Positions 42,471 through 51,194 of a stretch of DNA of 64,000 nt are shown one piece after another. The notes under the pieces are model-generated. The model ran no database searches. It was not told the origin of the DNA and saw only the letters and a list, made by a program, of their open reading frames with translations. Numbering within the stretch: the first letter of the stretch is position 1; every line of letters starts with the position of its first letter. The position numbers and the translations under genes are program-made. Location of the stretch: contig CP184673.1 in NCBI GenBank assembly GCA_048814795.1, positions 1,736,001-1,800,000 on the forward strand, given 5' to 3'. The DNA comes from Thermatribacter sp048814795. Lineage in GTDB: Bacteria; Atribacterota; Atribacteria; Atribacterales; Thermatribacteraceae.

Positions 42471-43776
42471 TTTCCTCTCTCTCCTCCTCGCTATCTTCTA
42501 CAATCAGTCTTAAAGTAACAATTCGCTTACCCCGCATCCTTTCTACTTTCAGTAAATACCTGTCAATCTTAACAACTTCTCCTTCTTCAGGTACCTTATC
42601 TAAAAGTTCCATCACCAGACCACCAATGGACTCAAATTCCTCACTCTCTGGTATATCTAAACCCAAAAGTTCATTCAGTTCCTCTATCTGAATGGACGCA
42701 TCTACCAGATATTCGTTCTCACCGACCTTGCGATAGGGGGCAGCTTCCCGGTCATGCTCATCGCGTATTTCTCCAACCAGCTCCTCAAGAAGGTCCTCAA
42801 TGGTAACCAATCCTGCCGTACCTCCATATTCATCAAGAACAATTGCCATATGCACCCTTCTGCGTTGCATTTCACGCAGAAGTTCTATAACTTTCTTGGT
42901 TGCAGGCACAAAGTAGACCGGGCGTAATATTTCCTTAACTTTCTTATCCAGCATACCCTCCTCGTAAAGGACCAGAATATCTTTAATATGAACAAACCCC
43001 ACGATGTGGTCTATATCCTCGCGAAAAACCGGTATTCGCGAATAGCGATTTTTTCTGAAAACTTCCAGAACATCCTTAATAGTGGCTTCTTCTTCAACAG
43101 CAACAATGTCAGTTCGGGGCGTCATTACTTCATAAGCCATAGTATCCCCGAAATCGAAAACCTCGTTAATCAGCTGCCTCTCTTCAGGAGGAAGTGCTTT
43201 TTGCTCAGAGAGAAATATCTTGAGTTCTTCTTCGGTAACCAATCCTGCTTTATCCTGACTTACCCCCAAAAATCTGGAAATAGAGTCAGTGAGAAAGGAA
43301 AGAACTACAATTACTGGACGAAAAACCAGAGAAAGGGTCTCAATAGGTCGAGCAACCAGAAATGAAACTCGTTCCGGGTTAGCTAAGGCAATTCTCTTGG
43401 GAACCAGCTCCCCCAAAACCAAAGTAATAAGGGAAATGATTACTGTAACCAGAACAAAAGCCACCTCTTTACCAGCCGTCCCCAGAAAGGGTAGACCACT
43501 TTTTTCAAGTTTTTCTCCTAAATCTTGAGCCAAGGATATCGCTCCAGTAGCACTGGCAAAAAATCCAGCCAGAGTAACTCCTATCTGGATAGTCGCCAGG
43601 AACTCACTTGGTTTTTGTAACAAGCGTTCAACAGATTTAGTGGCACCTGCCTTCTTCTCTCCTAAAGAGCGTAGTATGGCCTTGCGAACCGAGATAATGG
43701 CAATTTCAGAAGCAGCAAAAAAAGCATTGATCATAATTAAGATCAAAATAAGAAAGATCGTGCCCAGGTACTCCAT
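42445..43776 (-). CDS. HlyC/CorC-family membrane protein (CNNM-CBS-CorC_HlyC)
   Basis: 443 residues in the standard order: DUF21/CNNM membrane domain (about 1-190, several hydrophobic segments, first ending AFFAASEIAIISVRK), a CBS pair (about 205-330; YEVMTPRTDIVAV, YSRIPVFREDIDHIVGFVHIKD, HMAIVLDEYGGTAGLVTIED), and a C-terminal CorC_HlyC domain (about 350-430). Relatives affect magnesium/cobalt efflux. First gene of the operon leading to the FGGY kinase. Confidence 0.9.
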   Translation of the reverse strand: MEYLGTIFLILILIMINAFFAASEIAIISVRKAILRSLGEKKAGATKSVERLLQKPSEFLATIQIGVTLAGFFASATGAISLAQDLGEKLEKSGLPFLGTAGKEVAFVLVTVIISLITLVLGELVPKRIALANPERVSFLVARPIETLSLVFRPVIVVLSFLTDSISRFLGVSQDKAGLVTEEELKIFLSEQKALPPEERQLINEVFDFGDTMAYEVMTPRTDIVAVEEEATIKDVLEVFRKNRYSRIPVFREDIDHIVGFVHIKDILVLYEEGMLDKKVKEILRPVYFVPATKKVIELLREMQRRRVHMAIVLDEYGGTAGLVTIEDLLEELVGEIRDEHDREAAPYRKVGENEYLVDASIQIEELNELLGLDIPESEEFESIGGLVMELLDKVPEEGEVVKIDRYLLKVERMRGKRIVTLRLIVEDSEEEREENVKTDTRP

Positions 43777-43958
43777 TTCCTTTTTTCAGGCCTCCTCAAG
43801 AAGAATTAAAAATGCAGAAGCAAGCACGCAAAAAACAATGGACTCTGCACACAATTTCCCCTGTTTAAAAACAAAAATTTTTGAAAGAACCATCCCACCA
43901 AACAGGTCATAGTTTTTAACAAAATAACAAAAAGAATTTCTGCTTTCACGGCATATAC

Positions 43959-43976
43959 ATTATAACAGGTATCTTT
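43959..43976 (-). promoter_or_regulatory. Extended -10 promoter for the CorC-FGGY-glycosyltransferase operon
   Basis: Minus strand TGT-TATAAT (TATAAT at 43959-43964), an extended -10. The -35 region is weak. It starts just downstream of the M20 peptidase gene end, and the 180-nt leader up to 43776 holds no ORF I can support. Confidence 0.45.
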
Positions 43977-43994
43977 ACCAAACAAGGAAAATAA

Positions 43995-45209
43995 TCAACC
44001 ACCACTCAAAAATTGCAACGCCAGCAAAGCGTATATCATACTGGCTGTAACAATCTGCGAAGTAGAAACAAACTCATTAGCGGAATGAGCTTCAACAATT
44101 CTACCAGGACCAAAAATAACTGTAGGGATACCCGCGTTAAAAAGGAAAGAAGCTTCACATGAAGCTGGAAAGGGGGCAAAAATGGGAATCTCTCCAGGGA
44201 TTTGAGAAATAGAGCGTGCGAGTACATTAACCGCAGGAAGATCCCGAGATACCTTAGCAGGTGGTAAATGAGGAACGGTTTGAGAAATTCGATAAGAGAA
44301 AGGCAAATTAGAGTGGTTTTTGACTTCCGCAATAATATCTCGAAGCAGCTTTTCCATTCTTTCTAAGGAAAAATCAGGAAGCGTTCTGACATCTACTTCG
44401 AAACTACACCGCTCAGGCACCACGTTGGGCGAAATCCCGCCTTCGATCAAGCCTACCATAAGACTTGGATAACCAAGATCGGGGTCAATGTGTTTCTTAA
44501 GAAACTCGCTTTTGTCCTCGATAGCCTTAATGATTGAAGCAGCAAGATAAATTGCATTAATTCCCTCCTCAGCTAATCCAGCATGTGAGGCTTTACCTTC
44601 CACAGTAATCCGATAAGCAGCCACGCCTCTGTGACCAAGGCTTATATTCAAGCCTGTTGGCTCACCAACAACTGCAAAGTCTACAACCTCGTTGCTTCCA
44701 AGATAGTCTTTAAGCCACCTCTTTATACCCAGGTTATCACGTTCCTCGTCCACTACAAAAAGTAGCTTTAAACTACCATAGAGTTGAGAAGCAAAGAGCG
44801 ACACCACATAAGCAGCATACATCATGGCTGCAAGAGCACCTTTCATATCGCATGCACCACGCCCGTAAAGTTTATCTCCTACAATTTGCCCCCCCAAAGG
44901 AGGATAGGTCCATCCGCTACCTACGGGAACGGTATCCATATGGCCATTAAAGAGCAAAGTTGGTCCTTCCCCCAGTGTTCCTTTTACCTCAGCAATAACA
45001 TTAGCACGACTTTTCCCTACCTCCTGCCATTCCACAGGGATCTTGCGATCTATGAAGTAATTGGCAATAAACCTGGAAATTTCCTCTTCTCCGGCTTCAC
45101 CAGAAACACTGGGAATACGAACCAGCTGTTGAGCAAGTTCAATGGGTTCAAAAATATCAAACTCACTATCCAGAACAGTTTTCCAATCCAAAGCTTTCGA
45201 GCCCTCCAC
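43995..45209 (-). CDS. M20 family metallopeptidase/deacylase (ArgE/DapE type)
   Basis: Two-zinc aminoacylase-type hydrolase of 404 residues. Metal residues: GHMDTVP (H, D), GRGACDMKG (D), catalytic DEERD (E), VVGEPTG (E) and C-terminal EAHSANEF (H). Dimerisation domain at about 190-305. Substrate could be N-acetylornithine, succinyl-diaminopimelate or another N-acyl amino acid. GTG start overlaps the pyrE stop (TAGTG), so it is the last gene of the pyrimidine operon, a puzzling place if it acts in arginine or lysine synthesis. Confidence 0.88.
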   Translation of the reverse strand: MEGSKALDWKTVLDSEFDIFEPIELAQQLVRIPSVSGEAGEEEISRFIANYFIDRKIPVEWQEVGKSRANVIAEVKGTLGEGPTLLFNGHMDTVPVGSGWTYPPLGGQIVGDKLYGRGACDMKGALAAMMYAAYVVSLFASQLYGSLKLLFVVDEERDNLGIKRWLKDYLGSNEVVDFAVVGEPTGLNISLGHRGVAAYRITVEGKASHAGLAEEGINAIYLAASIIKAIEDKSEFLKKHIDPDLGYPSLMVGLIEGGISPNVVPERCSFEVDVRTLPDFSLERMEKLLRDIIAEVKNHSNLPFSYRISQTVPHLPPAKVSRDLPAVNVLARSISQIPGEIPIFAPFPASCEASFLFNAGIPTVIFGPGRIVEAHSANEFVSTSQIVTASMIYALLALQFLSGG

Positions 45210-45796
45210 TACTGAAGATAGCGACTTCCTCTTTTTTGAAGTTCTATTTTTTGCTTACACAGGGGGCACTCTTCTGCCGAATAAGTCTTAACTTCCATCT
45301 GTAAAAGTGGAAAGAAGGGATAATCAAAATGCACCTTTCCTCCACTCCTATCAACCAGAACACTGATGCCTATAATGTCTCCCTTTTCTGCTTCTACAGC
45401 TTTTACAACTTCTTGCAGAGACCCACCGGTAGTAACTACGTCTTCCACTATTAATACTTTTTCTCCCTCATTAATCTGAAAATCCCGTCTAAAACACATT
45501 TTCCCTTCTTCCCGCTCTGTAAAAGCCATTCGCACCCCCAGCTGGCGAGCAACTTCATAAGCTAACACAATTCCTCCTACTGCAGGACCTACTACCAGCT
45601 CAATTGCTTCTTTATTGCCAATGCGTTGGATAATTTCTTGCGCCAGAATCTCTACATAACGGGGAATTTGTAAAAGACGAAACTTTTCTATATACACAGG
45701 ACTGTGCAATCCCGAAGTAAGCAGAAAATGCCCCTCCAGGAAGGCTCCCGCCTCCCTAAAAAGATTTAATATTTCTTTTTCCTCCAACCTTCTCAC
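45209..45796 (-). CDS. pyrE: Orotate phosphoribosyltransferase
   Basis: Adds PRPP ribose-phosphate to orotate. The PRPP loop VLIVEDVVTTGGSLQEV is clear, and GHFLLTSGLHSPVYIEK and FTEREEGKMCF support OPRTase over other transferases. 195 residues. The C-terminal tail has one CPLC pair (about 178-181); a single pair is insufficient for a usual zinc site within one subunit. GTG start overlaps the pyrD stop (GTGA). Confidence 0.95.
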   Translation of the reverse strand: MRRLEEKEILNLFREAGAFLEGHFLLTSGLHSPVYIEKFRLLQIPRYVEILAQEIIQRIGNKEAIELVVGPAVGGIVLAYEVARQLGVRMAFTEREEGKMCFRRDFQINEGEKVLIVEDVVTTGGSLQEVVKAVEAEKGDIIGISVLVDRSGGKVHFDYPFFPLLQMEVKTYSAEECPLCKQKIELQKRGSRYLQ

Positions 45797-46701
45797 CTCA
45801 ACTTTCCAATAATTGTCTCCAAAGAGGTAATTCCCTTCCGATCCAGATACTCCTCTATGCCTTTAAGGACTCGCCAGGCAGCGTCAGGATAAATCAGGTT
45901 AACAGTTCCCAACCCAATAGCCCTTGCGCCAACCAACAGAAACTCCAGAGCATCCTTCCAAGAAACAATACCTCCCATGCCGATCACTGGTAAGCGAGTG
46001 GCATTAACTATATCATACACTAACTTCAAAGCCAGGGGTTTAATTGCCGGCCCGGAAAGCCCAGCTACTCTCCTTGAAAAAACAAAATTTTGCTCATCCA
46101 CATTTACTGCCAGAGCGGGGAAAGAATTAGTAGCACTCACAAAGTCTATGCCTTCCTTTTCGAGAATCTGAAGAGCCTTTTCCAGGTTAAAAACTTGGGG
46201 ACCGAGCTTAGCTATCACTTTTCTCCTAAAAGAATTCCTAACTTTTCCCACCAGTTCCTCAAAAACTTTTTCTTGCAAAGCAAAGCTTATACCCCCTCCT
46301 TTCACATTCGGACAGGAAAGATTGAGTTCAATAGCCGTAACTCGCTCCACTATATCCAGACTCTTGGCTAAAAGAACGTATTCTTCGATGTTTTTACCCC
46401 AAATATTAACAAACAGAGGAGTTTCGATTGTCTCAAAAAAAGGAAGATCTTCACGAAGAAAACTTTTAAGGCCCTTGTTTTCCAGACCGATTGAGTTAAG
46501 AATCCCTGCATAAACTTCGTGTATCCGAGGAGGAGGATTACCCTGCCAGGGTTCCACGCTCAACCCCTTTACAGTAATCGCCCCAACCATCTCCAGGTTC
46601 ATAAACTCGGCAAGTTCTTTGCCGTATCCACAGGTTCCCGAAGCTAAAACTATGGGGTTTTTTAATTGCAAGTCCCCCATGCGCACCGAAAGATCTACCA
46701 T
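45793..46701 (-). CDS. pyrD: Dihydroorotate dehydrogenase, class 1B catalytic subunit
   Basis: FMN enzyme oxidising dihydroorotate to orotate, with PyrK passing electrons to NAD. The TIM barrel has ASGTCGYGKE, NSIGLENKG, ELNLSCPNVKGG with the catalytic cysteine, and GMGGIVSWKDALEF. The start is ATG 46701 (MVDLSVRMGD), overlapping the pyrK stop, with GGAGG 7 nt upstream. The open frame to 46740 is inside pyrK. 302 residues fit class 1B, and adjacent pyrK confirms it. Confidence 0.95.
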   Translation of the reverse strand: MVDLSVRMGDLQLKNPIVLASGTCGYGKELAEFMNLEMVGAITVKGLSVEPWQGNPPPRIHEVYAGILNSIGLENKGLKSFLREDLPFFETIETPLFVNIWGKNIEEYVLLAKSLDIVERVTAIELNLSCPNVKGGGISFALQEKVFEELVGKVRNSFRRKVIAKLGPQVFNLEKALQILEKEGIDFVSATNSFPALAVNVDEQNFVFSRRVAGLSGPAIKPLALKLVYDIVNATRLPVIGMGGIVSWKDALEFLLVGARAIGLGTVNLIYPDAAWRVLKGIEEYLDRKGITSLETIIGKLR

Positions 46702-47459
46702 TCCACATCCTCCAGAGCCATAACTGGTCCTTCTTTGCAAACGTGAAAATATCCCTTCCCCTCTCTTCTCTTAATTGCACAGCTCAAACATAATCCATAA
46801 CCACAACCCATGAGCGCCTCAAAGGAAGCCTCGACTGGCAGGTTCTTAAACTCGTTATCCATTGCCATCGAACGCAAAAACTCATGAGGGCCACATGCAT
46901 AAACCATAGAGAAAGAACTCTCTTTGAGGCACAACCTGGCAACATCCAGCACTGTTCCACAAAAAACTTCCTCACTCTCTTCTTCACAGGCCACAAAAAT
47001 CTTCCAATTCTTTCCTTCTAAGAATTGTAGTAACTCCAGCTCTTCTTTAAACTTAAAACCAGCACAGAAAACGAAAGGCAACCTCGCTCTGGAGAAAGAA
47101 CACGCCAGGAAATAGAGGGGAACCAAACCTCGTCCTCCAGCTATTATTAGAAAAGGCCCGCCATCTCTTTGAGAAAAAGAATTTCCCAAGGGTCCAATTA
47201 CATCCACGAAATCCCCACAACCCAATCTTCCCAAAGCACTGGTACCTCTACCCACTACCTTAAAAAGCAGAGCGAAATGCTCTCCTTCTGCCCAAAATAT
47301 CCCTAAGGGTCTGCGCAACAGGGGATCCCAACTTTCACCCACCTTCACCATAACAAACTGTCCCGGAGAAGCCAAAGAAGCAATGCCTGGTTCCCGTAGA
47401 ACAAAATAAATATAATCCTTGCCCAATTCTTTCTTTTCTACAATCCTGGCTTTGCTCAT
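46695..47459 (-). CDS. pyrK: Dihydroorotate dehydrogenase electron-transfer subunit
   Basis: FAD and 2Fe-2S protein that links PyrD to NAD. Ferredoxin-reductase fold: flavin-binding DPLLRRPLGIF, NAD-binding FLIIAGGRGLVPLYFL, and C-terminal cysteines CGYGLCLSC followed 11 residues later by C (HVC) for the iron-sulfur cluster. ATG 47459 overlaps the pyrF stop (ATGA); a TTG two codons upstream is an alternative. Confidence 0.94.
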   Translation of the reverse strand: MSKARIVEKKELGKDYIYFVLREPGIASLASPGQFVMVKVGESWDPLLRRPLGIFWAEGEHFALLFKVVGRGTSALGRLGCGDFVDVIGPLGNSFSQRDGGPFLIIAGGRGLVPLYFLACSFSRARLPFVFCAGFKFKEELELLQFLEGKNWKIFVACEEESEEVFCGTVLDVARLCLKESSFSMVYACGPHEFLRSMAMDNEFKNLPVEASFEALMGCGYGLCLSCAIKRREGKGYFHVCKEGPVMALEDVEW

Positions 47460-48379
47460 CTCCAAAGTTCTCTAAGTTTCTCCTGATAATCGATGCTCTT
47501 CATCCTGACCAATTTCTCGAAACCCCTGCCGTCTGAGCTTCCGTCCTCACGATAGGAAAAGAGTATTCCGCGAGAAACATTAACCAGGGTTCCTAAACCA
47601 TCTTCTCGGAATGCAAATCGGAGTGACTCTATTCCTCCACCCTGAGCACCAACTCCGGGAACCAAAAAGAGTAAAGAAGGAAACTCTTTTCTCAAGATTT
47701 TTAAATCTTCCGGATAGGTAGCACCCACCACTATACCTGCTGAGCTGAAACCCGAATCTCCAATCATTTCTTCGCCCATCTCCTCCACCAGGCGAGCAAC
47801 CTTAAAATAAACCTTTTCGTCTCTTCCCTCATCCTGCAAAAAAGGAGCTGAAGGATTGGTGGTGCGGCATACAACAAACACTCCTTTGTCGACCTTCTTG
47901 GCCTCTTCAAAAAAAGGTGCAAGCCCGTCTCTGCCGAAATAGGGATTTACAGTTAGAGCATCTATATCCCAGAAAGAGGGAATGCTTCTCTCCAGGGGAT
48001 GTTCTATTCCCGAAAGATAAGCCCTGGCATAACAAGAAGCAGTACTGGCAATATCATTCCTTTTGCCATCAAGTATCACTTTAAGTTTCTTTTCTCTGGC
48101 ACACTCGACAAGGTTTTTCAGAACCATCAGGCCTGGAATTCCTAACAATTCATAAAAAGCCATTTGAAATTTCACAAATCCAACTACATCATGAACAGCA
48201 TCAATAACCAGCTTACCAAACTCCATAACACAGTAAGAAAGCGCCTGCAAGTTGTTACCTCTTTCTCGTACCCACTTTTCAAGAAGATAAGGAGGTAGCA
48301 ACTCAAGATGGGGGTCCATGCCCACCACCAGAGGCCCCTTTATTTCGGCAATTTTACAAACCTGATCAGCAAAGTTCAT
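47456..48379 (-). CDS. pyrF: Orotidine 5'-phosphate decarboxylase
   Basis: Last step to UMP. It belongs to the longer type 2 PyrF (307 residues). The catalytic charged array is in VILDGKRNDIASTA, with VVGMDPHLELLPPY at the N-terminus and FLVPGVGAQGG, the phosphate-binding loop, near the C-terminus. ATG overlaps the pyrC stop by 4 nt (ATGA). Confidence 0.94.
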   Translation of the reverse strand: MNFADQVCKIAEIKGPLVVGMDPHLELLPPYLLEKWVRERGNNLQALSYCVMEFGKLVIDAVHDVVGFVKFQMAFYELLGIPGLMVLKNLVECAREKKLKVILDGKRNDIASTASCYARAYLSGIEHPLERSIPSFWDIDALTVNPYFGRDGLAPFFEEAKKVDKGVFVVCRTTNPSAPFLQDEGRDEKVYFKVARLVEEMGEEMIGDSGFSSAGIVVGATYPEDLKILRKEFPSLLFLVPGVGAQGGGIESLRFAFREDGLGTLVNVSRGILFSYREDGSSDGRGFEKLVRMKSIDYQEKLRELWR

Positions 48380-49674
48380 AGCTCCAGAATACTCCTCTCT
48401 CTCATAAGAATCTTACCACCTATAATAGTGTATACTGGCCAACCATGAAGTGACCAGCCATCAAAAGGGCAATTTTTTCCCTGAGATTCAAAATTGTCAA
48501 CATTTACTTCCCATTCCGTTTCCGGATCGACAATAGTTATATCGGCCTCTGCCCCTTCAGCAAGAAAACCTTTTTCCGTAACTCCCAAAATCCGCAGGGG
48601 ATCCAGACTCATTCTTTTCCACAAACCAACCCAATCTAACACACCTTCGTCTATTAAGGCCTTAACGTAAAGTGGAAAGGTTATTTCCAGGTTCGAAATG
48701 CCAAATGCTGCTTCAGAGAAAACCACGTCCTTGCTCTTTTTCTCATGAGGAGCGTGATCAGAAGCAAGAACCGTTATAACACCATCTTTAATGCCCTCTT
48801 TAAGGGCTTCAATATCGCGTTTCTCGCGTAAAGGTGGTTTCATTTTTGCAAAAACTCCTTCTTTCTCCACACTTTCCTCAGTCAATAAGAGATGGTGAGG
48901 AGTTACGTCAGCACTTACCGGAGCCTTACCCTTAAACCAGCGCAGTAGCTCAACAGCGAAATAAGTTGAGACATGAGTAAAATGAACCCTGGCACCGGTA
49001 TAATAGCTCATCACGAGATCTCTTGCCATTAGCGAATCTTCAGCAACCCGAGGAATGCCCCTTAAACCTTTACGAAAAGCAACCGCACCTTCGTGAATCT
49101 GCCCCTCTCCACTTATCAAAATATCTTCCTCATGGAGGATAAAAGGAACATCGAAATATTTAGAGTAAACCATGGCCAGATAGAGGAGGTGCGAATTCAT
49201 AACACTTCTGCCATCGTCACTCAATGCAACAACACCTGCTTGCTTCAAAAGACCTATCTCGCTCATCTTTTGCCCTTCAAGACCCTTAGTTATCGCGCCA
49301 ACAGGATAAACATTCACAAGTCCTATCTCTCGGCATCGGTAACGAAGATAACCCACCACCAGGGGTTCATCAAGAGGAGGAGTGGTGTTAGGCATAACTA
49401 CAATACTTGTAAAACCACCTTTCAAGGCAGCACGTATCTCAGCCAGCAAGCCATCTTTCCCAGTAATGCTCTCGAGTTCCCTAAAGTGGACGTGCATATT
49501 GACCAGTCCCGGCCCAACCAAAAAACCCGAAGCATCAATGACACAAGCCTGGGGATCCTGGATTCCTCGATCTATCCGCAAAATACGGTTACCCTCGATT
49601 AATAGATCCCTATCAACTAAGACGCCCTTGTCCACCAGAACCAAAGTTCCTCTTTTAATAAGAATTCGCCTCAT
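48376..49674 (-). CDS. pyrC: Dihydroorotase
   Basis: Zinc amidohydrolase closing carbamoyl-aspartate to dihydroorotate. LVNMHVHFREL gives the first metal histidines; GGFTSIVVMPNTTPPLD and VLASDHAPHEKKSKD (catalytic Asp) follow. 432 residues match the class I PyrC of Gram-positives. ATG 49674 lies 1 nt after the pyrB stop, preceded by GGGAG; GTG 49683 is possible. The usual metal lysine is not identified by eye. Confidence 0.94.
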   Translation of the reverse strand: MRRILIKRGTLVLVDKGVLVDRDLLIEGNRILRIDRGIQDPQACVIDASGFLVGPGLVNMHVHFRELESITGKDGLLAEIRAALKGGFTSIVVMPNTTPPLDEPLVVGYLRYRCREIGLVNVYPVGAITKGLEGQKMSEIGLLKQAGVVALSDDGRSVMNSHLLYLAMVYSKYFDVPFILHEEDILISGEGQIHEGAVAFRKGLRGIPRVAEDSLMARDLVMSYYTGARVHFTHVSTYFAVELLRWFKGKAPVSADVTPHHLLLTEESVEKEGVFAKMKPPLREKRDIEALKEGIKDGVITVLASDHAPHEKKSKDVVFSEAAFGISNLEITFPLYVKALIDEGVLDWVGLWKRMSLDPLRILGVTEKGFLAEGAEADITIVDPETEWEVNVDNFESQGKNCPFDGWSLHGWPVYTIIGGKILMRERSILEL

Positions 49675-49675
49675 C

Positions 49676-50596
49676 TCAGTCACTCCCTATCAAAGTATCC
49701 AGAACTGCCATCCTTATAGCAAGACCACAGGTAACCTGTTCCTGAATAAGGGAAAAAGGTGTTTCAACCAGCTCGGAGGCGACTTCAATCCCACGGTTGA
49801 CAGGTCCGGGATGCATAAGTACAAAATTACCCTGGAGTAACTTTCTCGTCTCTTCACTGAAGCCATAAAAAGCCGAATACTCCCTCAAGCTTGGAAAGTA
49901 ACCAGCCTCTTGCCGCTCACGCTGAATACGTAAAAGATACACAACATCCACTTCCTGAATCGCTTCTTCCACAGGAAAAACAATCTTAGCCCCCACTTCC
50001 TCAATACTACGAGGTACCAGCGTGACTGGCCCCGAAACCACCACCGAATTACCCAGTTTAGTAAGGCCAATACAGAGAGAACGAGCAACTCTGCTGTGCA
50101 GTATATCTCCAATAATGGCCACACTCAAACCAGAAATTTTACCAAATTTCCTCTTTATGGTTAGCAGGTCCAAAAGCGCCTGGGTAGGATGTTCTCTAAT
50201 GCCATCTCCAGCATTCACAATGTGAAAGGGTAAAAATCCCGCAAAGTAAAGCGGCACGCCACTTTCTCGATGACGAACCACCAGAACATCTACTTTCATC
50301 TGGGAAAGAGTAAGCACAGTATCTCTCAAGTTTTCGCCCTTCTGAACACTGCTGAGCGAAGTTGAAAAATTAATGACCTCCATCCCTAAAAGTTTTGCCG
50401 CCATTTCAAAAGAAACACGAGTTCTGGTACTTGGTTCGAAAAAAAGGTTAACCAGAAAATAGCCCCTGAGATTGGTCAAATATTTGGGAGATTTATCCAA
50501 AAAAGTTCTAAAATCGTTCGCTTTTTCCAAAAGATAGCATATCTCGTCTCTTGTGAGATCACTAATTCCCAAAAGATGCTTATGGGTCCACTCCAA
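49676..50596 (-). CDS. pyrB: Aspartate carbamoyltransferase, catalytic chain
   Basis: Makes carbamoyl-aspartate, the committed step. Carbamoyl-phosphate site STRTRVSFEMAAKLLG (about 53-68) and HPTQALLD; aspartate site in VRHRESG and HPGPVNRGIE. TTG 50596 (LEWTHKHLLGI) is the preferred start: GGGGGTG lies 6 nt upstream and 306 residues is normal. The frame continues 5 codons upstream. No pyrI regulatory chain follows. The gene is preceded by a strong hairpin with a T7 run. Confidence 0.94.
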   Translation of the reverse strand: MEWTHKHLLGISDLTRDEICYLLEKANDFRTFLDKSPKYLTNLRGYFLVNLFFEPSTRTRVSFEMAAKLLGMEVINFSTSLSSVQKGENLRDTVLTLSQMKVDVLVVRHRESGVPLYFAGFLPFHIVNAGDGIREHPTQALLDLLTIKRKFGKISGLSVAIIGDILHSRVARSLCIGLTKLGNSVVVSGPVTLVPRSIEEVGAKIVFPVEEAIQEVDVVYLLRIQRERQEAGYFPSLREYSAFYGFSEETRKLLQGNFVLMHPGPVNRGIEVASELVETPFSLIQEQVTCGLAIRMAVLDTLIGSD

Positions 50597-50621
50597 GCAA
50601 CTCACCCCCAAAAGATATAAA

Positions 50622-50663
50622 AAAAGTCCATTTTTTCCTTAGCTAAGGAAAAAATGGACTTTT
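50622..50663 (-). terminator. Attenuator hairpin upstream of pyrB
   Basis: A 42-bp perfect inverted repeat (two 21-bp arms, 50622-50642 and 50643-50663) with no unpaired centre. On the minus strand the stem ends in seven T. It lies between the pyrB promoter and the pyrB start (26 nt), so it must be passed to express the operon. The left arm on the transcript contains a run of six U. I find no match to the PyrR-binding consensus. Confidence 0.8.
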
Positions 50664-50710
50664 GAACGTACTGTGCGCAAAAACTCTATCACCTTTTAAC
50701 CCCTCACGTA

Positions 50711-50745
50711 AAATAACCATAAAAGAGCAAAGATGTCAATGTCAA
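50711..50745 (-). promoter_or_regulatory. Pyrimidine operon promoter
   Basis: Minus strand tandem TTGACATTGACA (50734-50745). The upstream hexamer pairs with TATGGT at 18 bp (50716-50721), the downstream one with TTATTT at 17 bp (50711-50716). Transcripts would carry a leader of roughly 100 nt ending in the hairpin at 50622-50663. Confidence 0.6.
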
Positions 50746-51194
50746 TTTTCTCTTAAAATCTATACTTAATACACCGGGTTCCTACAGGAAAACCGCGAGA
50801 AGAAAATAATAATAGTTAAAAGTGTTTTCCCAGCAAGTATTCTGTTTGGCTATATCCTACCAGGAGTTCTATCATAAAATAATCAAAAATCCGCAAGCCC
50901 TCTATGCGAGCAATATATATAATCCGAGACTCATTCACATAGAAGTGGTTAACACCAAAACTATTGACGCAATAAAAATACTGATATACTATTTGAAAGA
51001 CCATGGAGCTTTCTAAGGGGGTTTCAATGAATTTTTATGCTTACAAAACCTGTACTTCCTCTTGCTACACAAAACCTGAATCAGACTATCCTCTTATGAA
51101 TTATTCCAAAAATAAAGGAAGGAGGTGAAAAATCGTCTTTTCAGCTTTGCTTTACCTCTTACATTGCTAATTAGACAAAAAGGGGGGTTGTAAA
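50746..51194. other. Intergenic region between pyrB and the second sugar ABC operon
   Basis: About 450 bp, A+T-rich. An ORF of 64 codons on the plus strand (50822-51016) and its mirror on the minus strand have no ribosome site and no family I recognise; the plus ORF could be a gene remnant. A GGAAGGAGG ribosome-like site at about 51118-51126 is followed by a 22-codon frame from GTG that stops 1 nt before the binding-protein ATG, spacing unconvincing. No repeat or structured RNA seen. Confidence 0.4.

Noticed and set aside
50640..50725. Leader peptide ORF running into the pyrB attenuator (ATG near the -10)
   Set aside because: The ATG overlaps the predicted -10 and so would not be transcribed, and it has no ribosome site.
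50816..51016. Mirror ORFs of 62 and 64 codons on opposite strands
   Set aside because: Neither has a ribosome site or recognisable family; they look like a chance open stretch in A+T-rich DNA or a remnant.
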